Below, one piece after another: positions 22,955 to 30,104 of a DNA stretch of 64,000 bases. The DNA comes from Bradyrhizobium sp. CSA112 (GTDB taxonomy: Bacteria; Pseudomonadota; Alphaproteobacteria; Rhizobiales; Xanthobacteraceae): contig NZ_JAACFS010000001.1 in assembly GCF_029051645.1 (NCBI RefSeq), positions 310,001-374,000 on the forward strand. Reading direction: 5' to 3'. A program made the translations under genes and the position numbers. The notes beneath the pieces were generated by a model. The model was not told where the DNA came from. It did not search any database and worked only from the letters and a program-made list of their open reading frames with translations. Within the stretch, counting starts at the first letter, position 1. Every line of letters starts with the position of its first letter.

Positions 22955-23802
22955 GCCTCGCCTCCAGCCGGTCCGCGGCGGATCAAGCCGCGCGACGGAT
23001 CGTATGCGTAAATTGCGCCGATCATGAAGGCGATCGTGCAGCCGCCGACGACCGCGAGCGCGATCCAGTTCAGTTGTCCGTACAGCGCGAAACGTATCAG
23101 CTCCACGGCGTGCGTGAATGGATTGAACAGGCAGACATAGTAGAGCATCGGGCTGCTCTCCAGGATACGCCACAGCGGATAGAGCGCTGAGGAAGCAAAG
23201 AACATCGGAAAGATGACAAAGTTCATCACGCCCGCAAAATTCTCAAGCTGCTTGATGCCGGAAGAGATCAGCATTCCCAAGGCGCCGAGCATCAGGCCGG
23301 ACAGGACCAGCGCCGGTAGCACCGTGAGATAGCCGGCCGGCGGCGGCGCGATATCCCAGAACCAGGCGATCAGCAGAAAAGCATACACCTGGAGCAGCGA
23401 GACCGCGGTTCCCGCCAGAAGCTTGCAGGACAAGAGAAACCATCGCGGCAGCGGGCTGACAAGCAAGGTCCGCATATTGCCCATCTCGCGGTCATAGACC
23501 ATGGAGAGCGAGGACTGCATGCCGTTGAAGAGCTGGATCATCGCCATCAGGCCGGGCGCGATGTAGACCTCGTACAGAATGTAGGTCTCGTACGGCGGGA
23601 TGATGGAAAGGCCGAGCACCTGACGGAAGCCGGCGGCGAAGATGAACAGCCATACCAACGGCCGCACCAGCGCCGAGACGAAGCGTTCACGCTGATGCAG
23701 GAAACGAAGCGCCTCGCGCCACACAATGCCGTTCAGGCAGGTGAGATATTCGGCGAGCGAGAAGCCGCTTCGGATTGGCCTTATGGTGGTTGCGGAAGTC
23801 AT
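22951..23802 (-). CDS. ABC-2 type permease of the PQQ alcohol dehydrogenase-associated system (LutF-like)
   Basis: A 283-residue inner-membrane protein with about six hydrophobic helices. The ABC-2 layout is visible: REALRFLHQRERFVSALVRPLVWLFIF at the start, YDREMGNMRTLLVSPLPRW in the first cytoplasmic loop, and PMFFASSALYPLW near the end. ABC-2 permeases usually export. It overlaps both neighbours by 4 bp. Methylobacterium LutE/LutF, an ABC pair of the lanthanide uptake cluster, is the closest functional parallel I know, so a link to lanthanides is inferred by context. Confidence 0.85.
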   Translation of the reverse strand: MTSATTIRPIRSGFSLAEYLTCLNGIVWREALRFLHQRERFVSALVRPLVWLFIFAAGFRQVLGLSIIPPYETYILYEVYIAPGLMAMIQLFNGMQSSLSMVYDREMGNMRTLLVSPLPRWFLLSCKLLAGTAVSLLQVYAFLLIAWFWDIAPPPAGYLTVLPALVLSGLMLGALGMLISSGIKQLENFAGVMNFVIFPMFFASSALYPLWRILESSPMLYYVCLFNPFTHAVELIRFALYGQLNWIALAVVGGCTIAFMIGAIYAYDPSRGLIRRGPAGGEA

Positions 23803-24620
23803 GATGTTGGGCTCCCGCTTGGTGCGGTGGAGCCGGTCAGCCGCATGAACGCCGTGTTGATATCGCTGCCGCCGGCATCGGCGATGACCTGCGCCACCTT
23901 GCCCTGGGCCAGTACCCGGCCCTGATGCAGAACCACCAGATCGTCATTCGAGCCGATCTCGTCGAACAGATGCGTCGCCCACAACACGCTTATTCCCTGT
24001 TCGGTAACCAGTTGGCGGACGTGGTTGAGGATGTCGGCGCGTGCCTTGACGTCGAGGCCGACTGTCGCCTCGTCGAGCAGGAGCAGGCGCGGGCGATGCA
24101 GCAGCGCCCGCGCGATTTCCAATCGTCGCATCTGGCCGCCGGAGAGGTCGCGCACCTTGCTGCCGGCGCGGTCGTCAAGGCCGATGCGCGCCAGCACCTC
24201 GCGGCTGCGTACGCGGGCATCGCGCCTGGCGATGCCATGCAAGGCGGCGTGATAAAGCAGGTTCTGCGTCACCGAAAGATCGAGATCGAGCGTGCGGGGC
24301 TGAAACACCACGCCGAGCAACCGTAATGCTTCGCCGGGCGCATGCGCGACGTCGTGGCCGAAAATTCCGATATGTCCGCGCTGGATTCCGAACAGCCGCG
24401 TGATCAGCGAGAAGAGGGTGCTCTTGCCGGCGCCATTCAGGCCAAGCAGCGCCGTGAAACTTGCCGGTGCGACGGTGAAGCCGATGTCGATCAGCGCATG
24501 CCGCGCGCCATAGGAATGGCTGACGCCGTCGATCGACAATGCAGGCATCTCCGCGGCTGCGGGCCGGGAAGGGATGTCCTGCATGTTCTGACCGGCGGAA
24601 AATGCGTCAGTGGCCGTCAT
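23799..24620 (-). CDS. ABC ATP-binding protein, PQQ alcohol dehydrogenase-associated (LutE-like)
   Basis: A 273-residue ATPase paired with the ABC-2 permease. Walker A is GLNGAGKST, the signature is LSGGQMRRLEIARA, Walker B is LLLLDEATVGLD, and the switch histidine is in WATHLFDEI. The sequence is of the daunorubicin/NodI type, consistent with an exporter. The operon order is binding protein, beta-propeller, ATPase, permease, exported helical protein, as in TIGRFAM-type PQQ_ABC systems and in lut clusters. Confidence 0.87.
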   Translation of the reverse strand: MTATDAFSAGQNMQDIPSRPAAAEMPALSIDGVSHSYGARHALIDIGFTVAPASFTALLGLNGAGKSTLFSLITRLFGIQRGHIGIFGHDVAHAPGEALRLLGVVFQPRTLDLDLSVTQNLLYHAALHGIARRDARVRSREVLARIGLDDRAGSKVRDLSGGQMRRLEIARALLHRPRLLLLDEATVGLDVKARADILNHVRQLVTEQGISVLWATHLFDEIGSNDDLVVLHQGRVLAQGKVAQVIADAGGSDINTAFMRLTGSTAPSGSPTS

Positions 24621-25588
24621 GGTTGTGCAATCGTGATACCCCAGGGCAGTTCACCGACCTGGATCGTCTTGATGACCTTTTGCGCGGCGACGTCGATCAC
24701 CGAGACGTCGTTCGAAACGCCATTGGTAACCATCAGATATTTCTCGTCCGGGGTGAATGCCATGTGCCACACCCGTTGCCCCACCAGCAGATATTTGGTG
24801 ACCTTGTGGCTGGTGGCATCGACGACCGCGACGCGATTGGCAGGGCCGAGCGCGACGAAAGCGGTCTTGCCGTCCTTGGTCATGCCGATGCCGACCGGCT
24901 GGATGGCCTCGCTCCGCAAGCCGGGAATCTCGAATTCAATCTTTTTCATCACCTCCCGCTTGACCGGATCGATCACCGAAACGGTGCCGCCGATCTCCGA
25001 GGATACCCACACTTCGGAATTGTCACGCTTGAACTCGGCGAAGCGCGGGCGCGCATCGACCAGCACGTTGGCGACGATCTGGTGCGTCTTGGTATCGATA
25101 AAATGCGCCATGTTGGTCGTCTCGGACGTATTGATCAGGATTGCGCCATCCGGGCTGATCGCCATGCCCTCCGGCTCGACGCCGACCTGAATTTCGCCGA
25201 GACGCGTACGCTTCTCGACGTCGATGATGGTCACCGTGTTGTCGTTTTCGTTGGCGACGTAGAGGATCTTGCCGTCAGCATCGAGGGCGAACAGTTCGGG
25301 ATCCGGGCCGGAGGGCAGGGTGTCGACGACCTCCTGCTTGGCAACGTCGATGACCTGAATGCTGTCGTCGTCGCCGACGGCCACGAACACAAACTTGCCG
25401 TCTCTCGTGAATTCGATGCCACGCGGCCGCTGGCCGACCTTGATCGTCTTGGTGACGGTCCAACTGTTGGTATCGATCACAGATACGGTGTTGCTCTTCT
25501 CGTTGGAGACATAGGCGATGAAGGCCAAGGCAGGGGTCGCCGTCGCAAGCCAGGCAGTCATTCCGAAAATCAGGCACCACCGCCACAT
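24617..25588 (-). CDS. YVTN-family beta-propeller protein, PQQ-associated (LutD-like)
   Basis: A 323-residue periplasmic protein from the ATG at 25588 (MWRWCLIFGMTAWLATATPALAF), preceded by a gaggag ribosome site 9 bp away; the longer start at 25621 has none. It contains about seven repeats of the YVTN type, for example AYVSNEKSNTVSVIDTNSW, LYVANENDNTVTIIDVEK and LMVTNGVSNDVSVIDV, forming a beta-propeller. No metal ligands are obvious. It probably serves as a periplasmic scaffold or ligand-binding partner of the ABC system. It overlaps the ATPase gene by 4 bp. Confidence 0.87.
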   Translation of the reverse strand: MWRWCLIFGMTAWLATATPALAFIAYVSNEKSNTVSVIDTNSWTVTKTIKVGQRPRGIEFTRDGKFVFVAVGDDDSIQVIDVAKQEVVDTLPSGPDPELFALDADGKILYVANENDNTVTIIDVEKRTRLGEIQVGVEPEGMAISPDGAILINTSETTNMAHFIDTKTHQIVANVLVDARPRFAEFKRDNSEVWVSSEIGGTVSVIDPVKREVMKKIEFEIPGLRSEAIQPVGIGMTKDGKTAFVALGPANRVAVVDATSHKVTKYLLVGQRVWHMAFTPDEKYLMVTNGVSNDVSVIDVAAQKVIKTIQVGELPWGITIAQP

Positions 25589-25605
25589 GCGCAATTTCTC
25601 CTCGT

Positions 25606-26787
25606 TCAACGTAGCTTGCATTTGGTTTCCGGCCGATCGGCGCCAAGCGTGTCAAGCTCCGACACCTGGTGCAGGAATCCCTCCTGCGGCGAAACCGAGA
25701 CCACCATGCGTCCATCGACCAGCAGGATCGGTTGACGAAGCTGCAGATTCCAGTTCCGCAGCGTCAACCGCCGGCCCTTGAACGCCGCAATGGAAAAGTC
25801 GGGCCCTTTTAGGAAATCCGACACTGCTTTTGTATCACCAGATTTGGTGCGCGACGCTGCTTCACCGATCATACGCGCTGCCGTCCATGCCTGCATGTCC
25901 AGTGCGGTCATGTGTCGCGAATTCAGTTTTGCAAACCGGTTCTGGATCTGGATCGCGCCCCATTGATCCTGCGCGGCGTGCCAACTGGATGGAACCAGCC
26001 CCGCCGAGCCCGCAACCGGCCGCGGGTCCCAGGTGCGGTAGGGCAGATAGGACGCGAATACCTCGCTTTCGTCCGCAGCGACGAGGACGTCGTAGGCAGG
26101 CGCTTGCTGGGTGAATACCGGCATTTGCCGCTGGATCAAGGTGACCCCGCTGTCGGTACGACGGGCGCCGCCGGTATCCTCGAAAATTCGTTCCTGAACG
26201 ATCCTGGCGCCGAAGCGCGTCGCTGCGCGTCGCAATGCGTCGGCGTACAGTTTGTCCCGATCATGCGAACCGACGACGAACAGCCAGCGCTTCCATTGCT
26301 TCCATACCAGGTACTGGGCGAGTGCATCCGCGAGCATCGAGCGCGTCGGCGCGACATGGATCACGTTGGCGCGACAGTCCTGCTCGCGCAGCCGGTCGTC
26401 GATCGCGCCGGCATTTAGTAGCAGCGTTCCGCGATCGCGAAGCGCGTCGGCCGCCTTCAATAAATCGTCCGCCGGAAGGTCGGCAATGATGAAGCCGGTG
26501 CGTTCGGCAAGCGTTGCTGCTGCCTTCGCGACGTCCTCATTGTCCTTGAGCCGAACTTCCTCCAACTTGAAGTGTTGATTGAGGAACTTTCCCGTGGTGT
26601 TGTTGTCCTCGATGGCAAGGCGTGCGCCGGCAAGGCCGTCGTTCTCGGCCGGCAGTTCGACGAGCGACAATTTCGGCTTGACGCCGGCGCGGCCGAGATA
26701 GCCGACGCCGATCTCGATGGGGTCTGCCGCCAGCACGGGGGTAGCCGCGATGCTCAAGCCGATCGCAGCAACCAACCATCGGATCAT
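25606..26787 (-). CDS. Leu/Ile/Val-type periplasmic binding protein, PQQ-associated (LutA-like)
   Basis: A 393-residue type I periplasmic binding protein from the ATG at 26787 (MIRWLVAAIGLSIAATPVLAADP, signal peptide), with a gggaggagcc ribosome site. Two Rossmann-like lobes are visible: EIGVGYLGRAGVKPKLSLVELPAENDGLAGARLAIEDNN, then RWLFVVGSHDRDKLYADALRRAA. It corresponds to the substrate-binding protein of the PQQ alcohol dehydrogenase ABC system. In Methylobacterium, LutA has the equivalent place and is needed for lanthanide growth. The true ligand here is unproven. Confidence 0.83.
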   Translation of the reverse strand: MIRWLVAAIGLSIAATPVLAADPIEIGVGYLGRAGVKPKLSLVELPAENDGLAGARLAIEDNNTTGKFLNQHFKLEEVRLKDNEDVAKAAATLAERTGFIIADLPADDLLKAADALRDRGTLLLNAGAIDDRLREQDCRANVIHVAPTRSMLADALAQYLVWKQWKRWLFVVGSHDRDKLYADALRRAATRFGARIVQERIFEDTGGARRTDSGVTLIQRQMPVFTQQAPAYDVLVAADESEVFASYLPYRTWDPRPVAGSAGLVPSSWHAAQDQWGAIQIQNRFAKLNSRHMTALDMQAWTAARMIGEAASRTKSGDTKAVSDFLKGPDFSIAAFKGRRLTLRNWNLQLRQPILLVDGRMVVSVSPQEGFLHQVSELDTLGADRPETKCKLR

Positions 26788-26900
26788 GGCTCCTCCCTGA
26801 CAGGTCCTCTCGACTTCGCCGCACGAAGACCTTTGCCTTGAACCATGACCGAATTGTCTTGGCTTGCAACTCAATTTTGTTGGGACGGCTTCACGCCGCT

Positions 26901-27746
26901 TCAGCCCTTCAGGCGCTCGGCGTGCCAGCGCAGATGATCGGCCATGAACGTGGAGATGAAGTAGTAACTGTGGTCATAGCCGGGCTGCCGGCGCAGGGTG
27001 AGGGGGATGTTGGCCTTCTCGCATGCGCCTTGCAGCAGTTCCGGGCGGAGCTGTTCCGTCAGAAACTGATCGGCATCGCCGTAGTCGACCAGCAGATCGG
27101 ACAATCTGGCGCCGTCCTCGATCAGCGCCACCGCGTCGTGCTTGCGCCACGCTTGCCTGTCGTCGCCGAGATAGCCGCCGAGCGCCTTGATGCCCCACGG
27201 CACTTGCGACGGAGCGACGATCGGCGAAAACGCGCTTGCCGCGCGATAGCGGTCGGGATGGCGCAGCGCGACCGTCAGCGCGCCATGACCGCCCATGGAG
27301 TGGCCAAGAATGGATTGTCGATTAGGGTCGATGGGAAAATTTTCGGCGACCAGCTTCGGCAGCTCTTCCGTGATATAGCTCCACATGCGGTAATTGCGGG
27401 CGAACGGCTCCCGCGTCGCATCGACATAGAAGCCGGCGCCAAGCCCGAAATCATAGGCATTGGCGGGATCGCCGGGCACGCCTTCGCCGCGCGGGCTGGT
27501 GTCGGGCGCAACGAAGATCAATCCAAGTGCGGCGCAGGCGCTGCGGAATTCGCCCTTTTCCGTCACGTTGGCGTGGGTACAGGTCAGGCCGGAGAGATAC
27601 CAGACCACCGGCAGCCTGGCGCCACCGGCATGCGGAGGGACATAGACCGAGAAAGTCATGTCGGTCCGGGTTTCGCGGCTGGCGTGTCGATAGACGCCCT
27701 GCGTTCCGCCGTATGACGTGTTGAGTGAAACGGTCTGCATGGTCAT
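26901..27746 (-). CDS. fghA: S-formylglutathione hydrolase
   Basis: A 281-residue esterase-D family enzyme that hydrolyses S-formylglutathione to formate and glutathione, the last step of glutathione-dependent formaldehyde oxidation. The nucleophile serine is in GHSMGGHGAL, and the catalytic aspartate and histidine regions are in VDYGDADQFL and PGYDHSYYFI. The start ATG at 27746 has a caggag site 9 bp upstream. The dehydrogenase that makes its substrate is at 36460 and the glutathione-formaldehyde enzyme at 37600, so the three enzymes of the route are all in this window. Confidence 0.95.
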   Translation of the reverse strand: MTMQTVSLNTSYGGTQGVYRHASRETRTDMTFSVYVPPHAGGARLPVVWYLSGLTCTHANVTEKGEFRSACAALGLIFVAPDTSPRGEGVPGDPANAYDFGLGAGFYVDATREPFARNYRMWSYITEELPKLVAENFPIDPNRQSILGHSMGGHGALTVALRHPDRYRAASAFSPIVAPSQVPWGIKALGGYLGDDRQAWRKHDAVALIEDGARLSDLLVDYGDADQFLTEQLRPELLQGACEKANIPLTLRRQPGYDHSYYFISTFMADHLRWHAERLKG

Positions 27747-27779
27747 GATCTCTGGACTCCTGTACGGCGCGGCATGCCC

Positions 27780-28400
27780 TTAGGCTACGCCGCTTTCGAT
27801 TGCCAGCCGCACCAGCTCGGCCGAAGTTCGTACGCCGAGCTTTTGGCGCATGATCGACGATGTATTGGCGACTGTTTTGTACGAGGAATGAACCAGCCAC
27901 GCGATCTCGGAAAGGCTCTTGCCGGCGCTAAGCAGGCGCAAGATCTCCATTTCCCGCGAGGTGAGTTTGGCAAGCGGGCTGCGGGCGAATATGGGGCCGG
28001 CGAACGCGATGCTGCGCGCGATCGCGGAGGGCAGGTAGACCCCGCCTTTGCCGACTTCACGAATGGCCTCGACCAGATCCTGCGGATCGCCCGTCTTGGC
28101 GACATAGCCCTTGGCGCCGATTTCGATGGCGCGCGCGGCGAAGACCGGATCGTCGTTCATGCTGAACATGATGATCCGAGCGGAAGCGGCGCGCGCAAGA
28201 ATGCGCCGCGCCAGTTCGAACCCCGACACCGTCGGCAGGTTGATGTCGATGACGCAGATGTCGGGGCGCTCAGTGACGAACACGCGTTCGCCGCTCTCCG
28301 CATCGGCGGCCTCCAGCAGCACGACCTCCGGTTCGTCGGCAAATACGGTACGGCAGCCCGAAGCAACGATGGGATGATCGTCGACGATCAGAACACGCAT
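27780..28400 (-). CDS. LuxR/NarL-family response regulator (FlhR-like)
   Basis: A 206-residue two-component regulator. The receiver domain (about 1-120) has the acidic pair DD at 7-8, the phosphoacceptor D52 in CVIDINLP, and the conserved lysine in GYVAKTGD. The LuxR-type helix-turn-helix is at about 140-205 (LTSREMEILRLLSAGKSLSEIAWLVHSSYKTVANTSSIMRQKLGV). It diverges from the histidine kinase at 28588, its likely partner. Equivalent FlhRS-type pairs control formaldehyde and methanol genes in Paracoccus. Confidence 0.9.
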   Translation of the reverse strand: MRVLIVDDHPIVASGCRTVFADEPEVVLLEAADAESGERVFVTERPDICVIDINLPTVSGFELARRILARAASARIIMFSMNDDPVFAARAIEIGAKGYVAKTGDPQDLVEAIREVGKGGVYLPSAIARSIAFAGPIFARSPLAKLTSREMEILRLLSAGKSLSEIAWLVHSSYKTVANTSSIMRQKLGVRTSAELVRLAIESGVA

Positions 28401-28587
28401 TGCATCGATCCCCGATAGCCGCTTCGATTCCGTTGCTGCATCGCGTCAGGCTGTAGCGGTGCCGGCGCGAGGCCGGCCATGCATCGCCCGCGAGATTGCT
28501 GTACGCTTCAATCTGATCGTCGGTTTTTCTACTGTCAACGGTCCTCTCGATGGAGGAACGGATTGCGACGCGATTGGGGCAAACCTC

Positions 28588-29940
28588 ATGTGGCAGAAAT
28601 TATCGTTGCGTGCCCGGATTAATTTGCTGCTGGCGTTGGGTCTGACCCTCGCCTTGGCAATCAATATCGCGCGGCTCGTGGCAGAGGCGGGGCCCCGCGT
28701 TCGAGCCGAGGATCAAAGCGTCATAAAGCTGGCGCGCGAATTCGTGGAGACGATCATCCCCAGCCTGAACGAGGCGCCGGACCCGGATGCGCGGCTCGAC
28801 CAGATCGTTCGCGACCTCAGCCGGCTCCGGCACGTCAGCATCACGCGACAGGGCGATGCCTCCGCCGGCGAGCGCGCCGGCAACGGCGACGACGAACGGT
28901 CGCCGCCGGCGTGGTTCATCGCGCTCGTTCATCCGGAAACGACCGCCGTGAGCGTGCCGATCACCATCCATGGAAAGCCGCAGTCGCTGGTGATCACCTC
29001 GCATCCGAACGATGAAATGGCCGAGATCTGGGATGGAATCATCACCCAGCTTGCGGTCAGTTCCGCCCTCGCCATCGCGCTCTTTCTGGTGACGATGACG
29101 GTGGTTGGCCGCGCGCTGGCGCCGCTGCAGGCGCTTTCCCAGACCATGGCGAATATCGAGGCCGGGCAATATGGTTCACGTGTCGAGCCCGGCGGCGCGC
29201 CCGAACTGGCGGCGATCTGTGCCAAGCTGAACCACCTGGCGGGCGCACTCGGCGAAGCGGTCGAGGACAAGCGCCGCCTCGCCGAACGCACGGTCTCGCT
29301 GCAGGATCTGGAGCGCAAGGAGATTGCGCGCGAATTGCATGACGAGTTTGGGCCGTATCTCTTTACGCTGCGCGCCCACGTCGGCGCCCTGATGCGGCTT
29401 TCGGAAGACGGGCGTGCGCCCGCGGCAGATGCATTGCGCAAGCATGGCACCGCCATCATGGAGCAGATCAACGCGCTTCAGCAGTTCAATCGCAGGATAC
29501 TGGAAAAGCTGCGGCCCGTCGGACTGGCGGAACTTGGATTGCGCGAGGCGCTCGGCGTGCTCTTGCGTTTGTGGCGCGAGTCCCGTCCCGACGTAACCAT
29601 CGACGCCAACATTGCGAGCGCGTCGGATGAGACCGGAGAAGTTACGGACTTGACGGTTTACCGTATCGTGCAGGAAGCCTTGACGAACGCCTTCCGCCAC
29701 GCCGACGCGACCGCCGTCAGCGTCACGGTCGAACAGGCTGCAGGCATAAATGGAAGCCGCGGCTGCGCCCTGGTGCGGGTCAGCGACAACGGTCGCGGTT
29801 TGGCGCCGGATCACAAGTTCGGATTCGGCCTGATCGGCATGCGCGAGCGAATACTGGCGCTGGGCGGTACGCTGAATGTCGTCTCCGGAAAAGGGGGCGT
29901 CACAGTGGAGGCGGTCGTTCCCCACGGATCGCGCCACTGA
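28588..29940 (+). CDS. Sensor histidine kinase, HisKA_3 type (FlhS-like)
   Basis: A 450-residue membrane kinase from the ATG at 28588 (MWQKLSLRARINLLLALG). It has a first membrane helix near 10-30, a periplasmic sensor region of about 120 residues, a second helix near 155-175, and a HAMP linker. The phosphoacceptor H251 is in IARELHDEFGPYLFTL. A HATPase_c domain follows, with the N-box EALTNAFRHADA, DNGRG and GFGLIGMRERI. Upstream in-frame starts from 28459 do not add a recognisable segment. It probably senses a C1-related signal and phosphorylates the regulator encoded divergently. Confidence 0.9.
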   Translation: MWQKLSLRARINLLLALGLTLALAINIARLVAEAGPRVRAEDQSVIKLAREFVETIIPSLNEAPDPDARLDQIVRDLSRLRHVSITRQGDASAGERAGNGDDERSPPAWFIALVHPETTAVSVPITIHGKPQSLVITSHPNDEMAEIWDGIITQLAVSSALAIALFLVTMTVVGRALAPLQALSQTMANIEAGQYGSRVEPGGAPELAAICAKLNHLAGALGEAVEDKRRLAERTVSLQDLERKEIARELHDEFGPYLFTLRAHVGALMRLSEDGRAPAADALRKHGTAIMEQINALQQFNRRILEKLRPVGLAELGLREALGVLLRLWRESRPDVTIDANIASASDETGEVTDLTVYRIVQEALTNAFRHADATAVSVTVEQAAGINGSRGCALVRVSDNGRGLAPDHKFGFGLIGMRERILALGGTLNVVSGKGGVTVEAVVPHGSRH

Positions 29941-29959
29941 TAGATTGCGAATCGCTGTG

Positions 29960-30003
29960 CGGGAATTTTTCCCGGTCTATTCGGGAGGAATGCATTTCGG
30001 GAA
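29960..30003 (+). promoter_or_regulatory. Candidate regulatory sites before the TonB-dependent receptor gene
   Basis: A dyad cgggaatttttcccg (29960-29974) is followed by two ttcggga elements at 29980 and 29996, spaced 16 bp. They lie 100-145 bp before the receptor gene and just after the kinase stop. They may be response-regulator or AraC sites; the evidence is only the repetition. Confidence 0.35.
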
Positions 30004-30104
30004 CCAGACCTTTTGCGGCTAGCGTGTGTCGTTGTCTCCTCACTAGTATCGTCCGCATCGAACCGGCTGTCGCCAATGTGGCCGGAGTGTAGTGGGGTGG
30101 GGAC

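Noticed and set aside
29941..30104. A riboswitch or sRNA before the TonB-receptor gene
   Set aside because: Only short dyads and ttcggga repeats are visible; no cobalamin or other riboswitch core was recognised.
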